Positions 27,869 to 40,234 of a DNA stretch of 64,000 nucleotides are shown piece after piece. The position numbers were made by a program, and so were the translations under genes. Numbering within the stretch: the stretch's first letter is position 1; each line of letters starts with the position of its first letter. The stretch lies in NCBI GenBank assembly GCA_008711295.1, contig VUYV01000515.1, positions 321,143 to 385,142 on the forward strand, written 5' to 3'. The notes under the pieces were generated by a model. The model was not told the DNA's origin and did no database searches. It saw only the letters and a program-made list of their open reading frames with translations. Source of the DNA: Anarhynchus alexandrinus (Eukaryota; Chordata; Aves; Charadriiformes; Charadriidae).

Positions 27869-29946
27869 AATTTGTTGTCTCATAGAATAAATGGATCTCA
27901 TCAGTAGGGACTGTTTTCTGCTAAGTTTCTGAGTCCTTAATTTTCGTCTCTTAAACTTTACCCTATTACTGCTGTAATTACTGAAAGAATCTTTAAAATA
28001 ATTTTGAAATTATTATTAAAATAATTGAAATAGAAGTACCTGCTTGCCTCAATATATTCATAAATAGGTTGCAATTTAGGTACTGTGACAGTCAGAATCT
28101 CTTAGTGCTAAAAGCATGAGCCTCTGCAACTTGAGTAAATGGGCACCTTTTAATGTTGACAAATATAAGGAACTCAGGGCACAGTTGTGACATTCAATGT
28201 GCTCTGGCAACAAGTTTCATTTTTATCAGACAAATTATCCAATATAGTCACTGTGTGGTCCCTGTTAGAGGCAGGAAGACACTGTTCATCTTTGTAAGGT
28301 TAGATTTTTCTCTCATTTACATCAGCAAGGATTTTGTCAATATTATCTCCTCAGAAATCATGCTTTGAGTAGTCCATTTATTTTGTTGCCATGTTTTTAT
28401 CTAAATCCTTTCTGGGCATTCAACTCTCTCTACTGAATTAGTACCAAGGAATTAAAAACCCCAGGTACAGTAATATCAGAAAGACATTGGCCCTCCACAT
28501 GGACTACCTTTCTAAAAAGGTTCTGACAGTTCAATAGGTAATTACATTAAGTACTTTATGTACCAGGTCTCTATGAGCTGATTCTCTTGTACACTTTGTG
28601 TCACTGAAATAAATGGAGTTATGCAGATATAACCCCACATGCAGATCAGTTTCGTTGTGCCTTTGTTATCTAAATAGGCAAAGCCCAGAGGCACAGAAGG
28701 TCAATGGGGGATATAATATTTTCCAACAGTCTAATGCTGTGTAAAGCACAGCATACAAGATAGACAAAAATGTATTTAATGAAAAGTGCTGGTGATAAAG
28801 CAAATAAGCTACAATTACTAATCTGTTGAAACTGTAGATGAAAGAGTTCAAATTAATCCCTCATATTATTCCATTGACTTCACACAGTATCACAAAGGGT
28901 AAATTTATCAATTGTATATTCAGGTGAGAACTGAATGATATCTTATTTATCACTTCATGACTCTGCTTTTGTGTCAGAATCAGTATTACTGAAGAGCAGC
29001 AAGAGCTTATAAGGAGAAAAATATTTTCAGAGAATAATAATTCACAAAAAAATACCTTCCGGGTTTCAGATGCAAGGTCCAGCCAGACAAGTTACTGTGA
29101 AGGAACTTAGCTGATCACCAGTATCTGAAGTCTGTCCAGAATCAGCTACTGTTCTTAAACACACATAAAGCTAACTTTACTCTTTACAGCATGCAATGTA
29201 CAGGAACAAGTACACCTACAAGATACACAGGTTTTGTGCAGCGGGCTTAAGAGGTTTTCTATGGGCATCCTGGCTGGAGAACTGTTCTGCATTTTCCATT
29301 GGGTAGAAGTACACTGACAAGAAGATCATAGGTCATTTTGTGAAATAACACTCTCTCACCAAAACCAGTGTTTAAAATATATAGGTATGTAAAGTTGCTA
29401 ATCAGCATTCGCACTACAGAAGAAAACAGTTCAGGAGCTGCAGCTCTGCACAGTATGCATCTGTGAGACACAGCAGCTCCAGGTTTTGACCCCCTTGGAA
29501 GCTGGAAATGCAGAAGAGCTTTACTTTGTAGAGAGACATGGCCCCAGCTTCCCTCTGCACATGGCAGCACCTTCCATATCTGCATAGTCTACTTACAGAA
29601 TTAATATACCACCAACCAGGATCTTCCATCCACCTCGGAAAGAAGAATTATACCCACATTTTTCTCTGGCTTTGACCACTGTATGTGGGTGTACAATTAT
29701 CAGAGGGAGCTTAAGCCATTTCCATCTTTTATTGTTTCATCCTCATAGAAGAGAAACATGACAGCTTATGCTGCAGCCAGATCTTTTGCATTGTTTTTCT
29801 GTTTGGAGTACAGTAAGTGTGGATGGCCAAATTTGAGTCATAGGTATCCAGCCTACTATTCATAGCAAATTAACTTGAAATCAGGCTGTAGGAACTGGAG
29901 TTTGACTTTTGCCATGAAACTTTTCCTTTCTCCTCCATAAAACTGT

Positions 29947-30064
29947 CATATAATAATTTAGGTTGGAAGGGACCTCTGGAGATCATTACAACCCTCTGCT
30001 AAAGGCAGGACCAGTTTTGATCAGGCTGCCCTGTCTGATCAAGTTTTGAATCTCTCCGAGGAAC
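29947..30064 (-). mobile_element. CR1 LINE 3' fragment
   Basis: A short CR1 3' end in minus orientation, recognised by TTTAGGTTGGAAGGGACCTC, GGAGATCATTACAACCC and the following GGACCAG region. Similarity fades at about 30064. The 114-codon plus-strand frame starting at 30046 begins inside this fragment and is not supported as a gene. Confidence 0.85.
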
Positions 30065-33000
30065 CTGCCAGAAAAGTAGAGTTAGCAAACTGCCTCTTGG
30101 GGCCAGATAATTTAGGACTAAAATATAGGGAAAATAAAAATATGTTACTCGTAATTTTGCTTACATTAATGGCCACTTACTTCACGACTAAGTGTCTGAA
30201 TTTGTGTTATATGGTTAGACATGGCAAGGTTAGTACAATGATTGTCACTGAGAATAAATCAGGTATCTCATATGTAGTTGACTGGGGAAGAGAATGTGTG
30301 GAAGTAAATTTCAGAGATCCCATGAGTAAAAAGATGGTATGTCAAAGTCAAGCAGCTAACCAGACTACATACCCTAAGGTATACCAATAAATCAAGTTGT
30401 CATGAGTGTTTCTAATGAAGGACCATTTGTGCAAGTTTTACCTTTACTGTCTTCAGCTAGTATTCAGCAAGTGAATAACTGCTATGTTGCTCCCAATAGA
30501 AAATGCAAGACTGTCAAAAATATAGAATGCAATTTTTAAACCTCTCTAGATACATTAAGAAATGATAAATACAGAAATCACCATCGCAATCATCTACTGT
30601 AACTCTTGTGTAACATGAACTATAGGATTTCTCTAAATTAACCGCTGTTTAAGATAGACATCTCAAAAAAAAAAAAAAAAGAAAGATTAGCCAAGTTCTC
30701 CAAGTTCTTCCAGTGGTTATTTTTTCTCTCTGTGAAGTTGCAGCTTATTCCCAATAAAAAATTTTGGCTTTAAGTTTCAAATGCTGAATTTTGTTACTGC
30801 TTCACCTGCTAGATTGTAGAGGCCACTATGACTGTATTTTTATTGCCTATGTATCAGTGCATCAGTAGCCTTCCTTTGAAGATCTAAACAAAATAAACTA
30901 AATTTTTTTAGAACAAATTCTTGTTTTCTATTCAATCCTCCAAATCTTCTCCCATTCACCAACAATCTTTTTAACTTGCAGGCCGCAGAAGGTAGAATAC
31001 GGAGATAGGGTAGGCCCCAGAAGTGACAGGGTAGAGAGGAAGATCAGGAATCTTCATACTATCAGTATGGACAGAATATCCTTAATTTTTTATTAAGAGC
31101 TCAAATAAAATGGAGCCTGGAATAACTCAAAATAGTCATTCCCTTAGATGAGAAGTGCTATGGCCATGCTGCCACTGGGGGCTGATCCACAGGGTAAAGT
31201 GGGCCACAAAGGAGCAACAAAGAACATCACCCCAGGAAACGTTGTACCATATCCTAAAGCTAATGAGTATCAGTAATACAAGATCTCTTTCATCCTATTA
31301 CAAAAAGGAGCTCAAAAATCCCGACCTTGCTAAGTCTCAGATGGGAAAACCTACAGCTAAACAGAGAAAATAAACAGCTGCTGAAAACTTACAATCAATT
31401 TTTTCTCGTTAATGTTTTCATTTGTTTGTTTGGGGTTGCTTTGTTTTGTTTTTTTTTTAATCCAGAGGAGATCTATGTGAGCAATTGAACTCTGTGGGAA
31501 GATCTGTGTTCTGGTCAAAGGATATCTGTTGACTTCATGCAAAGCGGCAGAAGCTATGTCTCCATCCAGTTCGTCAGTAATTTCAGGCACAGATTAAGCA
31601 GACTGCTGTGTATAAGTGGATTTTTCTTGATATTGCTTTCACAGGAATAGAAAGAAGACCTTGCATCCACTAACTCTTGGGACATTTTTAATATTATTCT
31701 CATTAAAACCTTCATAAGAATTGCAGCTTTTTAACTCATCTAGCTGAACCTGGCAGGAGACAGCCTACTAAATTCAACATTTTATATCTGTTCTTAAGTC
31801 TAGATTCTAAAAGAGCCAAGGATTCATTTACTGACAGTGAAGAAGTTTGTGGTCAAATGTGTATAGGAGGAACCAATCCCTTGGAAGTTCAGAGTAACCT
31901 CAAGATGCAATCACAAACAATCTCTTATGAGTTAAGCTTGTGAATATCTTGAGGACGACAAATCATTTAAGTTCAAAAAAGCAAATTTGGAGACTTAACA
32001 GTAGGCAATGACTGTTACAAGACTTTGCACGTTCTGTAGTTCAAATCACTCAGCTGCTGCTTTATAAAACCTTGGGCAACCAGGTCCAATGGATAGAGCT
32101 GAGAGGATCAATAGCAAAAAGAGATGGCAAATAAACCAGTATATATAGAGTGACATTAAGTAAAAAAGTCTGGGAATAATGACTGACTCAAAGGTTTTAA
32201 ATCTATACATATATGTAGATGTATATATATATGCCTATGTATATGTCTATTTATATTAACATTTAAGAGCTAGATAAAGATAAAGCATATGATTGTGTTT
32301 TAAATACACATGTATACATATGTATGGCTTTGGTAACATTTAATTAGTTGATTAGCAATAATTTAAACAGGGAGAATTCACACTAATCTGAGCTCACACT
32401 TTGAGATCCAGACCTACGAGCATACTATATGATGTAGAAAAGAAAGGCAGGAAACCGCCAATTTTAGGCTATAATAAATTATAGCAGAGCTGAAAAAGTG
32501 GTGTTACACAATTGCACAAATATCTTTTACAGGTAGGCTGAAAAATCTGAGTTCAGACTCTGAGGAGCTGCAAGGAAGAGAATAAAACGATACGTTATGG
32601 TTACTACCAAGAGGTGAATTATCAGCTGCTTCTGTTCTTTTAAGGAAGAGTTTGTGAGATATGGAGCTCAAGATCAGGGAAAAAATCCACTGGTATAAAC
32701 CCAGGAAACATTAAGTCGTGCAAATTCATGCAAATGGAATGAGGATTCACACTCCTTCTGACTAGCAGAGCTTTCTTTCTCCTGATGGTTATGACAACAA
32801 CGCCTAGCAGTTCAGGATGAAAGGAAAATTATTGCAAAACACATTAAGAGACTGCCTAGTGTTACTTTAATGCTTCCAATACTGCTATATTTATTTAAGA
32901 CTTGGGGAAACACATGATATGAACTGACATTGCTTGAAAGAATGAACAGCTGAAAAGTATATAAGAGCAGTGCTTTTGTTATTAATTGAGGTTATTAGAA

Positions 33001-33643
33001 ACATTTTTGCCTCAAGCTTCCTTTAATGTTTTCTGGTGCTTCTGAATATGAATGGAAAGAGTGATAGAAGAGGTGGGAAAGAATCATAATGTGGTGAAGA
33101 AATGATGCAACTTCTTTTCTCTAGTCATATTTGTAAGGGTATGTGGAAAGAGAGTGTCTGCTCCTTTAAGGGTATCTGGTCAAGGACCTTTTTCAATGCA
33201 AGAAAGGGATAATAAGAAAAGGAGTAAGTGATAAACAAAACATACAGGGCAGTGATAAGAACCAAACCTGGTCAGTCACACTAATTGATGAGGGCATGTG
33301 AGATTGTGATAACATTTATGTGACGAAGGACCCTGTCAACTGGGAAACTAAAGGAAAAGCAGGAAACTGGAAACAACATATACAGAGATATAGACCTGTC
33401 CAAACAAACACGGAGACAATGACAGGAAACAAACCTCACCAGTTACACTAATTGATGAGCTACCAAAAAACCACAGGCATCACTTCCAGGAAGATCAACC
33501 TGGAGTTTGCAACTGAAAAGATTGTAAACCATGGGGACCTGGACAGGAAGGGGTACGGAATAGATAGAGCTGTACAAACCCATGGGGAGTGTGCAGTGGA
33601 ATGGGGAACAGGGACAAACAATGAGGAAGTAGACAGAAAATGG

Positions 33644-33650
33644 TATAAAA
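33644..33650 (+). promoter_or_regulatory. TATA box of the LTR-like block
   Basis: TATAAAA followed by GGGG lies at the position expected for the U3 promoter of the surrounding LTR-like element. It is directed antisense to CNTN5. Activity is not shown by sequence alone. Confidence 0.4.
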
Positions 33651-34489
33651 GGGGTTGGTCACACACAAAAAGGGGCTGGTCAATAGGCTTGTCCAGCTGA
33701 GCCCTGTGCCTGATCACTGCAGTCTCTCCTATCTTCTTATAGTTTCTTAGCAAACTTTTTATTAACCATCTCTCTGCATAATCTCTCTCTCTCATGCATA
33801 TATGTGCTGCAAGGACTAAGTGCCAGCCTCTGTGTGTGGAAACTGGTGCCAGCTACTGGAGCCAGTCAGGTCTTCAACCTCTAGCCACTGGGGCGGCAAT
33901 GGTGTGTGTTCCCAAAACCAGCTACTGGGGGAAGTGGGGCGAGTGGGGTGAATGAGGGGCTCTGTGCCAGTGTCTGGAGTGGGACTACAGGTCACAGCCC
34001 ATGTCCCTGGTGCCAGATGCTGAGGGGGTATTTGTGTGTATCTTTCCCAAACCTGGTGTGTGTGGGGTGTGCATGTGTATTCATTAGCAGAATTCGAGCT
34101 GGACTATTTGGGTCTATACCGGGGTGTCGGGTGGGCAGGGGGTCTGTCCTGGTTCACCCAGGGGGATGTGAAAATGTGCAGTGCCTGAGGGATGAGTGCA
34201 TGAGTGCTGCATGTTTGCCACCGAGCATCAATCTGCACCAGATAGCTTGTAGGGGACCCGTGAAGTGGGTAAGGGGGCCTGGGATCTGGGCAGGGGTGGT
34301 TAGGGGACAGAGAGGCTGGGCTGGTTCTTAAGGGATCTGAAATGTGAGTGTGCTTGCGAATGTGGACAATGCCTGTGTGCCGCACTAGTGAACTTCTATC
34401 TCTACCAGCCTAAGAGGAGGAGGAGACTTGCCTGTCTGTATTTTGCTTTATGCGAGTCCTGTGTGTAGGTGCTGTTGAAGGTAGTGCCT

Positions 34490-34556
34490 TTGTCTGTGTG
34501 GCAATCTGTGTGACAATCTGTGTGACCGGCTGTGTCTGTGTCCTGTGTGTGTCTGG
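34490..34556. repeat. TGTGTG-rich degenerate tandem tract
   Basis: A run of imperfect units such as CAATCTGTGTGA, repeated next to each other and then CTGTGTCTGTGTCC. It lies near the right end of the LTR-like block. Confidence 0.7.
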
Positions 34557-35303
34557 GCACCAGGCTGCGCTCCAGCGGCCAGGCAGGAAGGCATGGTCTG
34601 GAGCAGCTGGAGGAGATGGGCGCATTCTTAACATTCCTTAAAAATATTCTTTTATCTATTCCTACTTTTGATGCCAAAACCAGGAATAGGATTGCTTTTT
34701 TTTTGCATAAAAAGAAGGTTTAAGATTTTAACTACTGGGAATGAGAGGCTAGGTAAAAATTTGAGCAGAAGTCATGTAGACTGAATGTTGGGACAGCACT
34801 AATATGTGAGCAATACTCTTTTAAATGCACCTCAGCTGTGCAGATATAGGAAAAGAAACCAGAATAATCAAGGAAGAAGTCACTTCTCTTATTCATGTTT
34901 GCTATAGCTACAAAGCAGAATGTTGGTGTCACTATCAGGCTAGTTCAAACAGCTCAGAGTTCACACAGATTGCAAATCATGTTCAAAATGATGGATAAAT
35001 ATTGGTCAGTACTTTCCACTGAGCTACTTGCTCCCACAGTCTACAGCACAGAAACACTTTGGATGTGGGACACTTTCCACATACTCTATGGTAAGCAAGC
35101 CAAGGAATGTGACCTCTTATTTAGAAGCCTCTGCCAACTGTGCAGAACTTTGCTGCTTGCTAGGTCAGTTCTATCATTTTTCCATGTTCTCTCATACAAC
35201 TTCTAAGCATTAGAAAAGTCCACACAAATTCCACTCCCCATTACATTGCCCATCTTCACATTTTGGCTTAATGTACATTTCTGTTAACCATGTTTTCATA
35301 CAG

Positions 35304-35958
35304 TCATAGAATCATAGAATGGTTTGGGTTGGAAGGGACCTTTGAAGATCATCTAGTCTAATCCCTCTGCCATGGGCAGGGATATCTTTCACTAGACCAG
35401 GTTGCTTAAAACCCCATCCAACCTGACTTTGAACACTTCCAGGAATGGGGCATCCACAACTTCTTTGGCAACCTGTTCCAATCTCGTGACCCTCATAGTA
35501 AAAAAATTCTTCCTAATATCTATTCAAAATCTACCCTATTTCTGTTTTCCCTTGTCCTATCACTATGGGCCTTGGTAAAAAGTCTCTCTCTGGCTTCCTT
35601 GTAGGCCCCCTTCAGATACTGGAAGGCTGCTATAAGGTCTTAGTGGAGACTTCTCCTCCCTAGGCTGAACAACCCCAACTCTCTCACCCTTTCTTCACAG
35701 GAGAGGTGCTCCAGACCTTTGATCACTTTCATGGCCTTTCCTCTGGCCCTACTCTAACAGTTTCATGTCTTTTTTTGTGCTGGGGGCTCCAGAGCTGAAT
35801 GCAGTACTCCAGACACAGTCTGACAAGAGCAGAGTAGAGAGAGAGAATCTTTTACTTCAACCTGTTCAACATGCTTCATTTTATGCAGCTCAGGACACAA
35901 CTGGCTTTCTGGGCTGCAAGCACACATTGGTGGCTCATCCAATTTTTCATCCACCAAT
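35304..35958 (-). mobile_element. CR1 LINE, about 650 bp
   Basis: CR1 in the CNTN5 orientation. It starts at the 3' tail (TCATAGAATCATAGAATGG, GGTTTGGGTTGGAAGGGACC) at 35304. It runs back through the ORF2 C-terminal region (AACCTGTTCCAATCTC, CAGGAGAGGTGCTCCAGA) to an upstream reverse-transcriptase part near 35958. It is moderately diverged and its frame is broken. Its 5' end abuts another CR1 copy in the opposite orientation. Confidence 0.92.
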
Positions 35959-36484
35959 CAAGCTTGCCAATGGTACCAAACTCGGAGGTGCTGTTGACTC
36001 TCTCAAAGGACAAGAGGGACCTAGATAGGTTGGAACATTGGGCAGTCATCAACGGTGTGAAATTTAACAAGACCAAATGCCGGATTCTGTACCTGGGATA
36101 GAGTAATAGAGGGCACAAGTATAAAATGGGAGAGGGGTGGCTGAAGAGCAGCCCAGCAGAAAGGGATCTGTGGGCACTGGTCGACAGTAGGCTCACTGTA
36201 AGTCAGCAGCCAAGAGGGCAAACTGCATCCCTGGGTGCATGAAACCAAAAATGGTTCCAAGCTGCACCAAGAGAGGTTCAGACTGGACATTAAGAAGCAT
36301 TTCTTTATTGAGAGGGTGGTCAAACACTGGAACAGACTTCCTAGAGAGGGTCGATGCCCCAAGCCTGTCAGTGTTTAAAAGGCATTGGGACAATGCCCTT
36401 AATAACACAGTTTAACTTGATCAGCCCAGAATTGGTCAGGCAGATGGATTAGATGATTATTGTAGGTCCCTTCCAACTGAAATG
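35959..36484 (+). mobile_element. CR1 LINE with internal deletion
   Basis: CR1 in plus orientation. It begins at the ORF2 part reading ACCAAACTCGGAGGTGCTG and continues through GGATTCTGTACCTGGGA and GCAGAAAGGGATCTG. A gap is inferred near 36240-36265, where the sequence jumps to AGAGGTTCAGACTGGACATT. The element then continues to the 3' end (GTAGGTCCCTTCCAACTG, AATGATTCTG). The 3' tail runs directly into the microsatellite at 36485. Frameshifts and the deletion make it inactive. Confidence 0.9.
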
Positions 36485-36696
36485 ATTCTGTTCTGTTCTA
36501 TTCTATTCTATTCTATTCTATTCTATTCTATTCTATTCTATTCTATTTGACTCGATTCGATTCAAGTCGATTCAATTCTATTCCATTCTATTCTACTCTT
36601 TTCTGTTCTGTTCTGTTCTGTTCCGTTCCGTTCCATTCCATTCCATTCCGTTCCGTTCCGTTCCCTTCCGTTCTGTTTCATTCCATTGCATTCCAT
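36485..36696. repeat. (TTCTA/TTCTG/TTCCG/TTCCA)n microsatellite
   Basis: About 210 bp of pentanucleotide repeat starting at the CR1 3' tail. It begins with TTCTG and many TTCTA units, passes through an irregular TTGACTCGATTC part, and then shows blocks of TTCTG, TTCCG, TTCCA and TTCCG again. The CR1 tail motif ATTCTATGAT provides an obvious seed. The unit blocks suggest stepwise expansion with sequence drift. Confidence 0.95.
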
Positions 36697-37023
36697 GCAC
36701 CTATGATGGGTGAGACTTCCTTCCCCCAGTCCCTGCCTTGAAATTCAGGGACTCAAGAGATGTAGGAGGAGCAATTGCCAGTGTAAAACCAAGGCAAAAA
36801 GTTGTTGAGTACCTCAGCTTTCTCCTTGTCAATTGTCAACAGATCCCCTGTCTCATTTACCATGTTTATACAGTATCTCAAACAATTGGTCCTCAGTTCG
36901 TTGTGTTTGGCCTCTTAATTATTACAGAAAATGTAGCAGTATAAAACAATATTCTCCTGTCAACCCCAAATCTAGAACATGCTAAAATTTGAAAACACAT
37001 GAGAGTTAATCACTTTTCTGCTT

Positions 37024-37152
37024 ATCATAGGGTTATAGAATGGTTTAGGTTGGAAGGGACCTTAAAGATCATCTAGTTCCAACCTCCCTGCCATGGGCAG
37101 GGGGCACCTTCTACTAGACCAAGTTGCTCAAAACCCCATCCAACCTGGCCTT
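37024..37152 (-). mobile_element. CR1 LINE 3' fragment
   Basis: A 5'-truncated CR1 3' end in minus orientation: TCATAGGGTTATAGAATGG, GGTTGGAAGGGACCTTAAAG, CCATGGGCAGGGGGCACC and CCATCCAACCTGGCC. It ends abruptly at about 37152. Confidence 0.92.
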
Positions 37153-39808
37153 ATACTTCGGTTATAAATGCTACAGACCTTCAGTACCTTACTCAAAGTT
37201 CTTGTGGGTAACAATCACTGGAAATCTAGATGACAGTTAAGAAACTGTCCTAGTTAGTATTTTAGCACTCTTTTATTTAACAATGTGCATAGAAAAGATA
37301 GAAAAATCACCAATCAAGGAGATACAGTATAAATATCCTGGACGTGCCAGATCAGACCAAATACACCATTTCAAAGAGGAACCAGTTTTGTTTTCTTTTT
37401 GCAAATCTGACATTCCTCCAGGAAACTCTAGCTTCTGCACTTTAGTGTAAAATGTTTCCACTATTTTTCTTTAAATAAAATATATTGCAGTGCTATCTAC
37501 TGGGTCTGGGATTACAACAGTTCTTTCACACCTTCAACCCCTTTTTGTCTTAACGTGCATCATTGAGATGAGAATGATGAAGTAGCACCCACAAAATTTT
37601 CCATGGAAAAGGAAAAGAAAAATATAATTTATGTAAACTAAAAGTGTTCTACTTTAACCAAATAAACTATGCAAAGAACCTGCATAAATGTAAATAGCAG
37701 TTTTATAAATCAAACTTTAAGTGCCTAAATGCATTCCCATTTCAAGCAGTAATTTAAAGTGTTGAAGCAGAAACATCATCTTTGCAGCCATTATAATTCA
37801 AACAATGAAACTTGTAAACCTTTTATTATAGCCCTTTTTCAAAATGCCTATGCTTAATGTAAGAAAGCTATTTCTACTTCTGGTAATTTGTGCTATCAGA
37901 AAGGTACAAACAGTGAAAGTACCCTGTAGGTACTTTATTTGTAGGTTATGTCTATAAAAAATAGAAAAAATACCATTTTTGTAATTATTTCAAACATAAT
38001 TTGAGGTATGATATGACGTAAATCTTTCCCAGCCTGCGTGTTTGTTCATGAACTGATGTGCATATCGGATAACCAATACGAAGTCGGCGAATGAGACCCT
38101 TTCAATGGCAAAACAACCCATGGATACCAATTCCAGATTGCATGTCCCATAGATGTAATAATGCAGATCACACTGAGATGTGAGATGCTCACTAATGATT
38201 TAGTTTGGGAATCAAGTCTCAAGATGTTACCTGGTTATTGGCTTCCATCTCGAAAACCGATGTCACTGGTTTCGTCTCTCTCCTTCGCACAGAGACAATA
38301 ATTATTATCACTGAAGAGAGTGAAACATCTTTAATGTACAAATTACCTGTGTTTAAATCTCTGCCTATTTATTTATTTTTACCAGAGTATTCCCAGGAAT
38401 TTTTGTCATTAAATGACTTAAATGAAAAGAATCTAATTAAGAAAATATGGATATACAGGTAACCATAGTGTGAAGATATTTGGAAAAGTTTTTTGAAAAA
38501 GCCAATTTACTTACAGAAAACAGTTTCTGTGATATCTGTTTTCCCCTTCTGGAGTTCCACAGCATCTTTTTTTTTTTTTTTTCAGTTCAGGATCAAAGTC
38601 CTATCTATCATTTTACCCTCACTGATTCATGAGAATGTGCTTTCCAGCTACTTTTCAACATTGTTATAGCATTGTCCCGTGTGTGCCAACACCGTGGTGC
38701 TCACAATGAGCAGTGCATCAAAACCTCACATGAGTTTGCAGCTCACAAACTGTTAATTCCCCAAAAGGTGACCCAATTTGTCAAACAAAATGACCGCCCA
38801 ATTGAACTAACTCCTGTATAAATATTTCATCTCAGTATTAAGGTAGATTTGAGCAAAACCAGAAGCAGAATCCTCTGGAATCTAAAACATTTACAAAATG
38901 AAGACTTATCTTCCTGCATATTGCAGCACTGACCTAGTTTGTGTGCATTTTCATAGCAACAACAGACATATCGTTAGTCTTTGCGTAAAAGATATCAATC
39001 ATAATTACAATCTGGAAACAGTATCTGCTAAAGTGGGTGAAAGCATTTTGAGACCATTAATAGTGAAAGCATGGAGCTATACGACAGACATCACTTACAG
39101 ATTTTTCAGCTGCTAAAGCACAAACAGTATTTCTTGTTTTTAGAAAGGGTTGGGTTTGCGTTTTTTACATCAGTGACTGATTTGCTTGCCTTGGCTGTTT
39201 TTCATTAACAGAGATAAGAATAAACAAGAACATATATGCAACGCACTAGAAAACCCATCATATTTCAGGATACTCAATAACATTAAAATCAAAATAAGGA
39301 GTAAAACTTGGCAGCCCTGACTAACTGAAGTAGACTGCTGAGCGCTGCCTTCATTACGTTACACTGTCACAGAGTGCTAGGCTCTAAATTAATAAAGTCT
39401 GAAGACAAGAATTCTTTGTAAGTGATCTGGAAAGCTTGGCTATTTAAAAATAGAAACCATTATGTATTTTACTGATCTCCAAACATTTTTGTAGGAAGCG
39501 AAAAGACTGCAAAGCAAGCTTATTAGATAGGGTTGCGAACAATTCATTGGATGTACAAAACAACTGATGTGAGAATTCGTTATTATTTTCAGATAGAATG
39601 TCTCCTGAAAAAATGAGATGAGCCTAAAATGAGATTTTAGGCACCGGTATGTGTCTAAAGTATTACCTAGAAAAACGCAAGTACTCTCCAACAAATAATC
39701 TATCTGTTAGGGGTCTCTCCATCTTTCTCTGTATACAAAGCAATTTCTTTACACAAACTATGTTGCTTTAGAAGATAATATATGACTACTTAGAAAATGA
39801 ATGATAAG

Positions 39809-40127
39809 GGGCCTACAGAAAAGATGGGGAGGGACTCTTTATTAGGAGTGTAGTGATAGGATGAGGGGTAACGCTTTTAGGCTGAAATACAGTAGATTTA
39901 GATGAGATATTAGGAAGAAATTCTTTACTGTGAGGGTGGTGAGACACTGGAACAGGTTTCCCAGAGAAGCTGTGGATGCCCCATCCCTGGAGGTGTTCAA
40001 GGCCAGGCTGGATGGGGCTTGGAGCAACCTGGTCTAGTAGAAGGTGTCCCTGCCCATGGCAGGGGGGTTGGAACTAGATGATCTTCAAGGTCCCTTACAA
40101 CCCAAACCATTCCATGATTCTATGATG
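39809..40127 (+). mobile_element. CR1 LINE, 5'-truncated
   Basis: The CR1 C-terminal and 3' untranslated part in plus orientation, antisense to CNTN5. It includes GGCCTACAG, TGAGGGTGGTGAGACACTGG, GGAGGTGTTCAAGGCCAGG, CCATGGCAGGGGGGTTGG and the tail CCATGATTCTATGATG. Substitutions place it between the youngest and the oldest copies in the window. Confidence 0.92.
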
Positions 40128-40193
40128 TGATTGTATCAAGCCTTTAAAATATGCAATTTTCATTATTCTTATTACTTCGATTCATTGACTATC

Positions 40194-40234
40194 TCAAGTT
40201 GGAAGGTACCCATAGGCATCATTGAGTCCCACTG
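40194..40234 (-). mobile_element. possible small CR1 scrap
   Basis: About 40 bp resembling the CR1 3' end (AGTTGGAAGGTACCCATAGG, then ATCATTGAGTCC). It is short enough to be uncertain. Confidence 0.4.

Larger units (their letters stand above)
33230..34640 (+). mobile_element. probable endogenous retroviral LTR, limits uncertain
   Basis: A GC-rich block of about 1.4 kb sits in AT-rich intron. It has the parts of a retroviral LTR in plus orientation. These are an upstream part with two related copies (33260-33292 and 33427-33460) of a motif ending ACACTAATTGATGAG, resembling U3 enhancer repeats. A TATAAAA box follows at 33644, then a TC-rich stretch, then a long G- and TG-rich part like R/U5. 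No gag, pol or env coding sequence is seen, so it would be a solitary LTR. I could not fix the TG...CA ends or a target-site duplication. A lineage-specific non-LTR repeat is the alternative. Confidence 0.5.

Noticed and set aside
30046..30390. Plus-strand frame of 114 codons
   Set aside because: It starts inside a CR1 fragment of the opposite orientation, has no recognisable domain, and has no promoter or splice context.
33906..34331. Plus-strand frame of 141 codons in the LTR-like block
   Set aside because: It follows from the G-rich composition; no retroviral protein motif is present.
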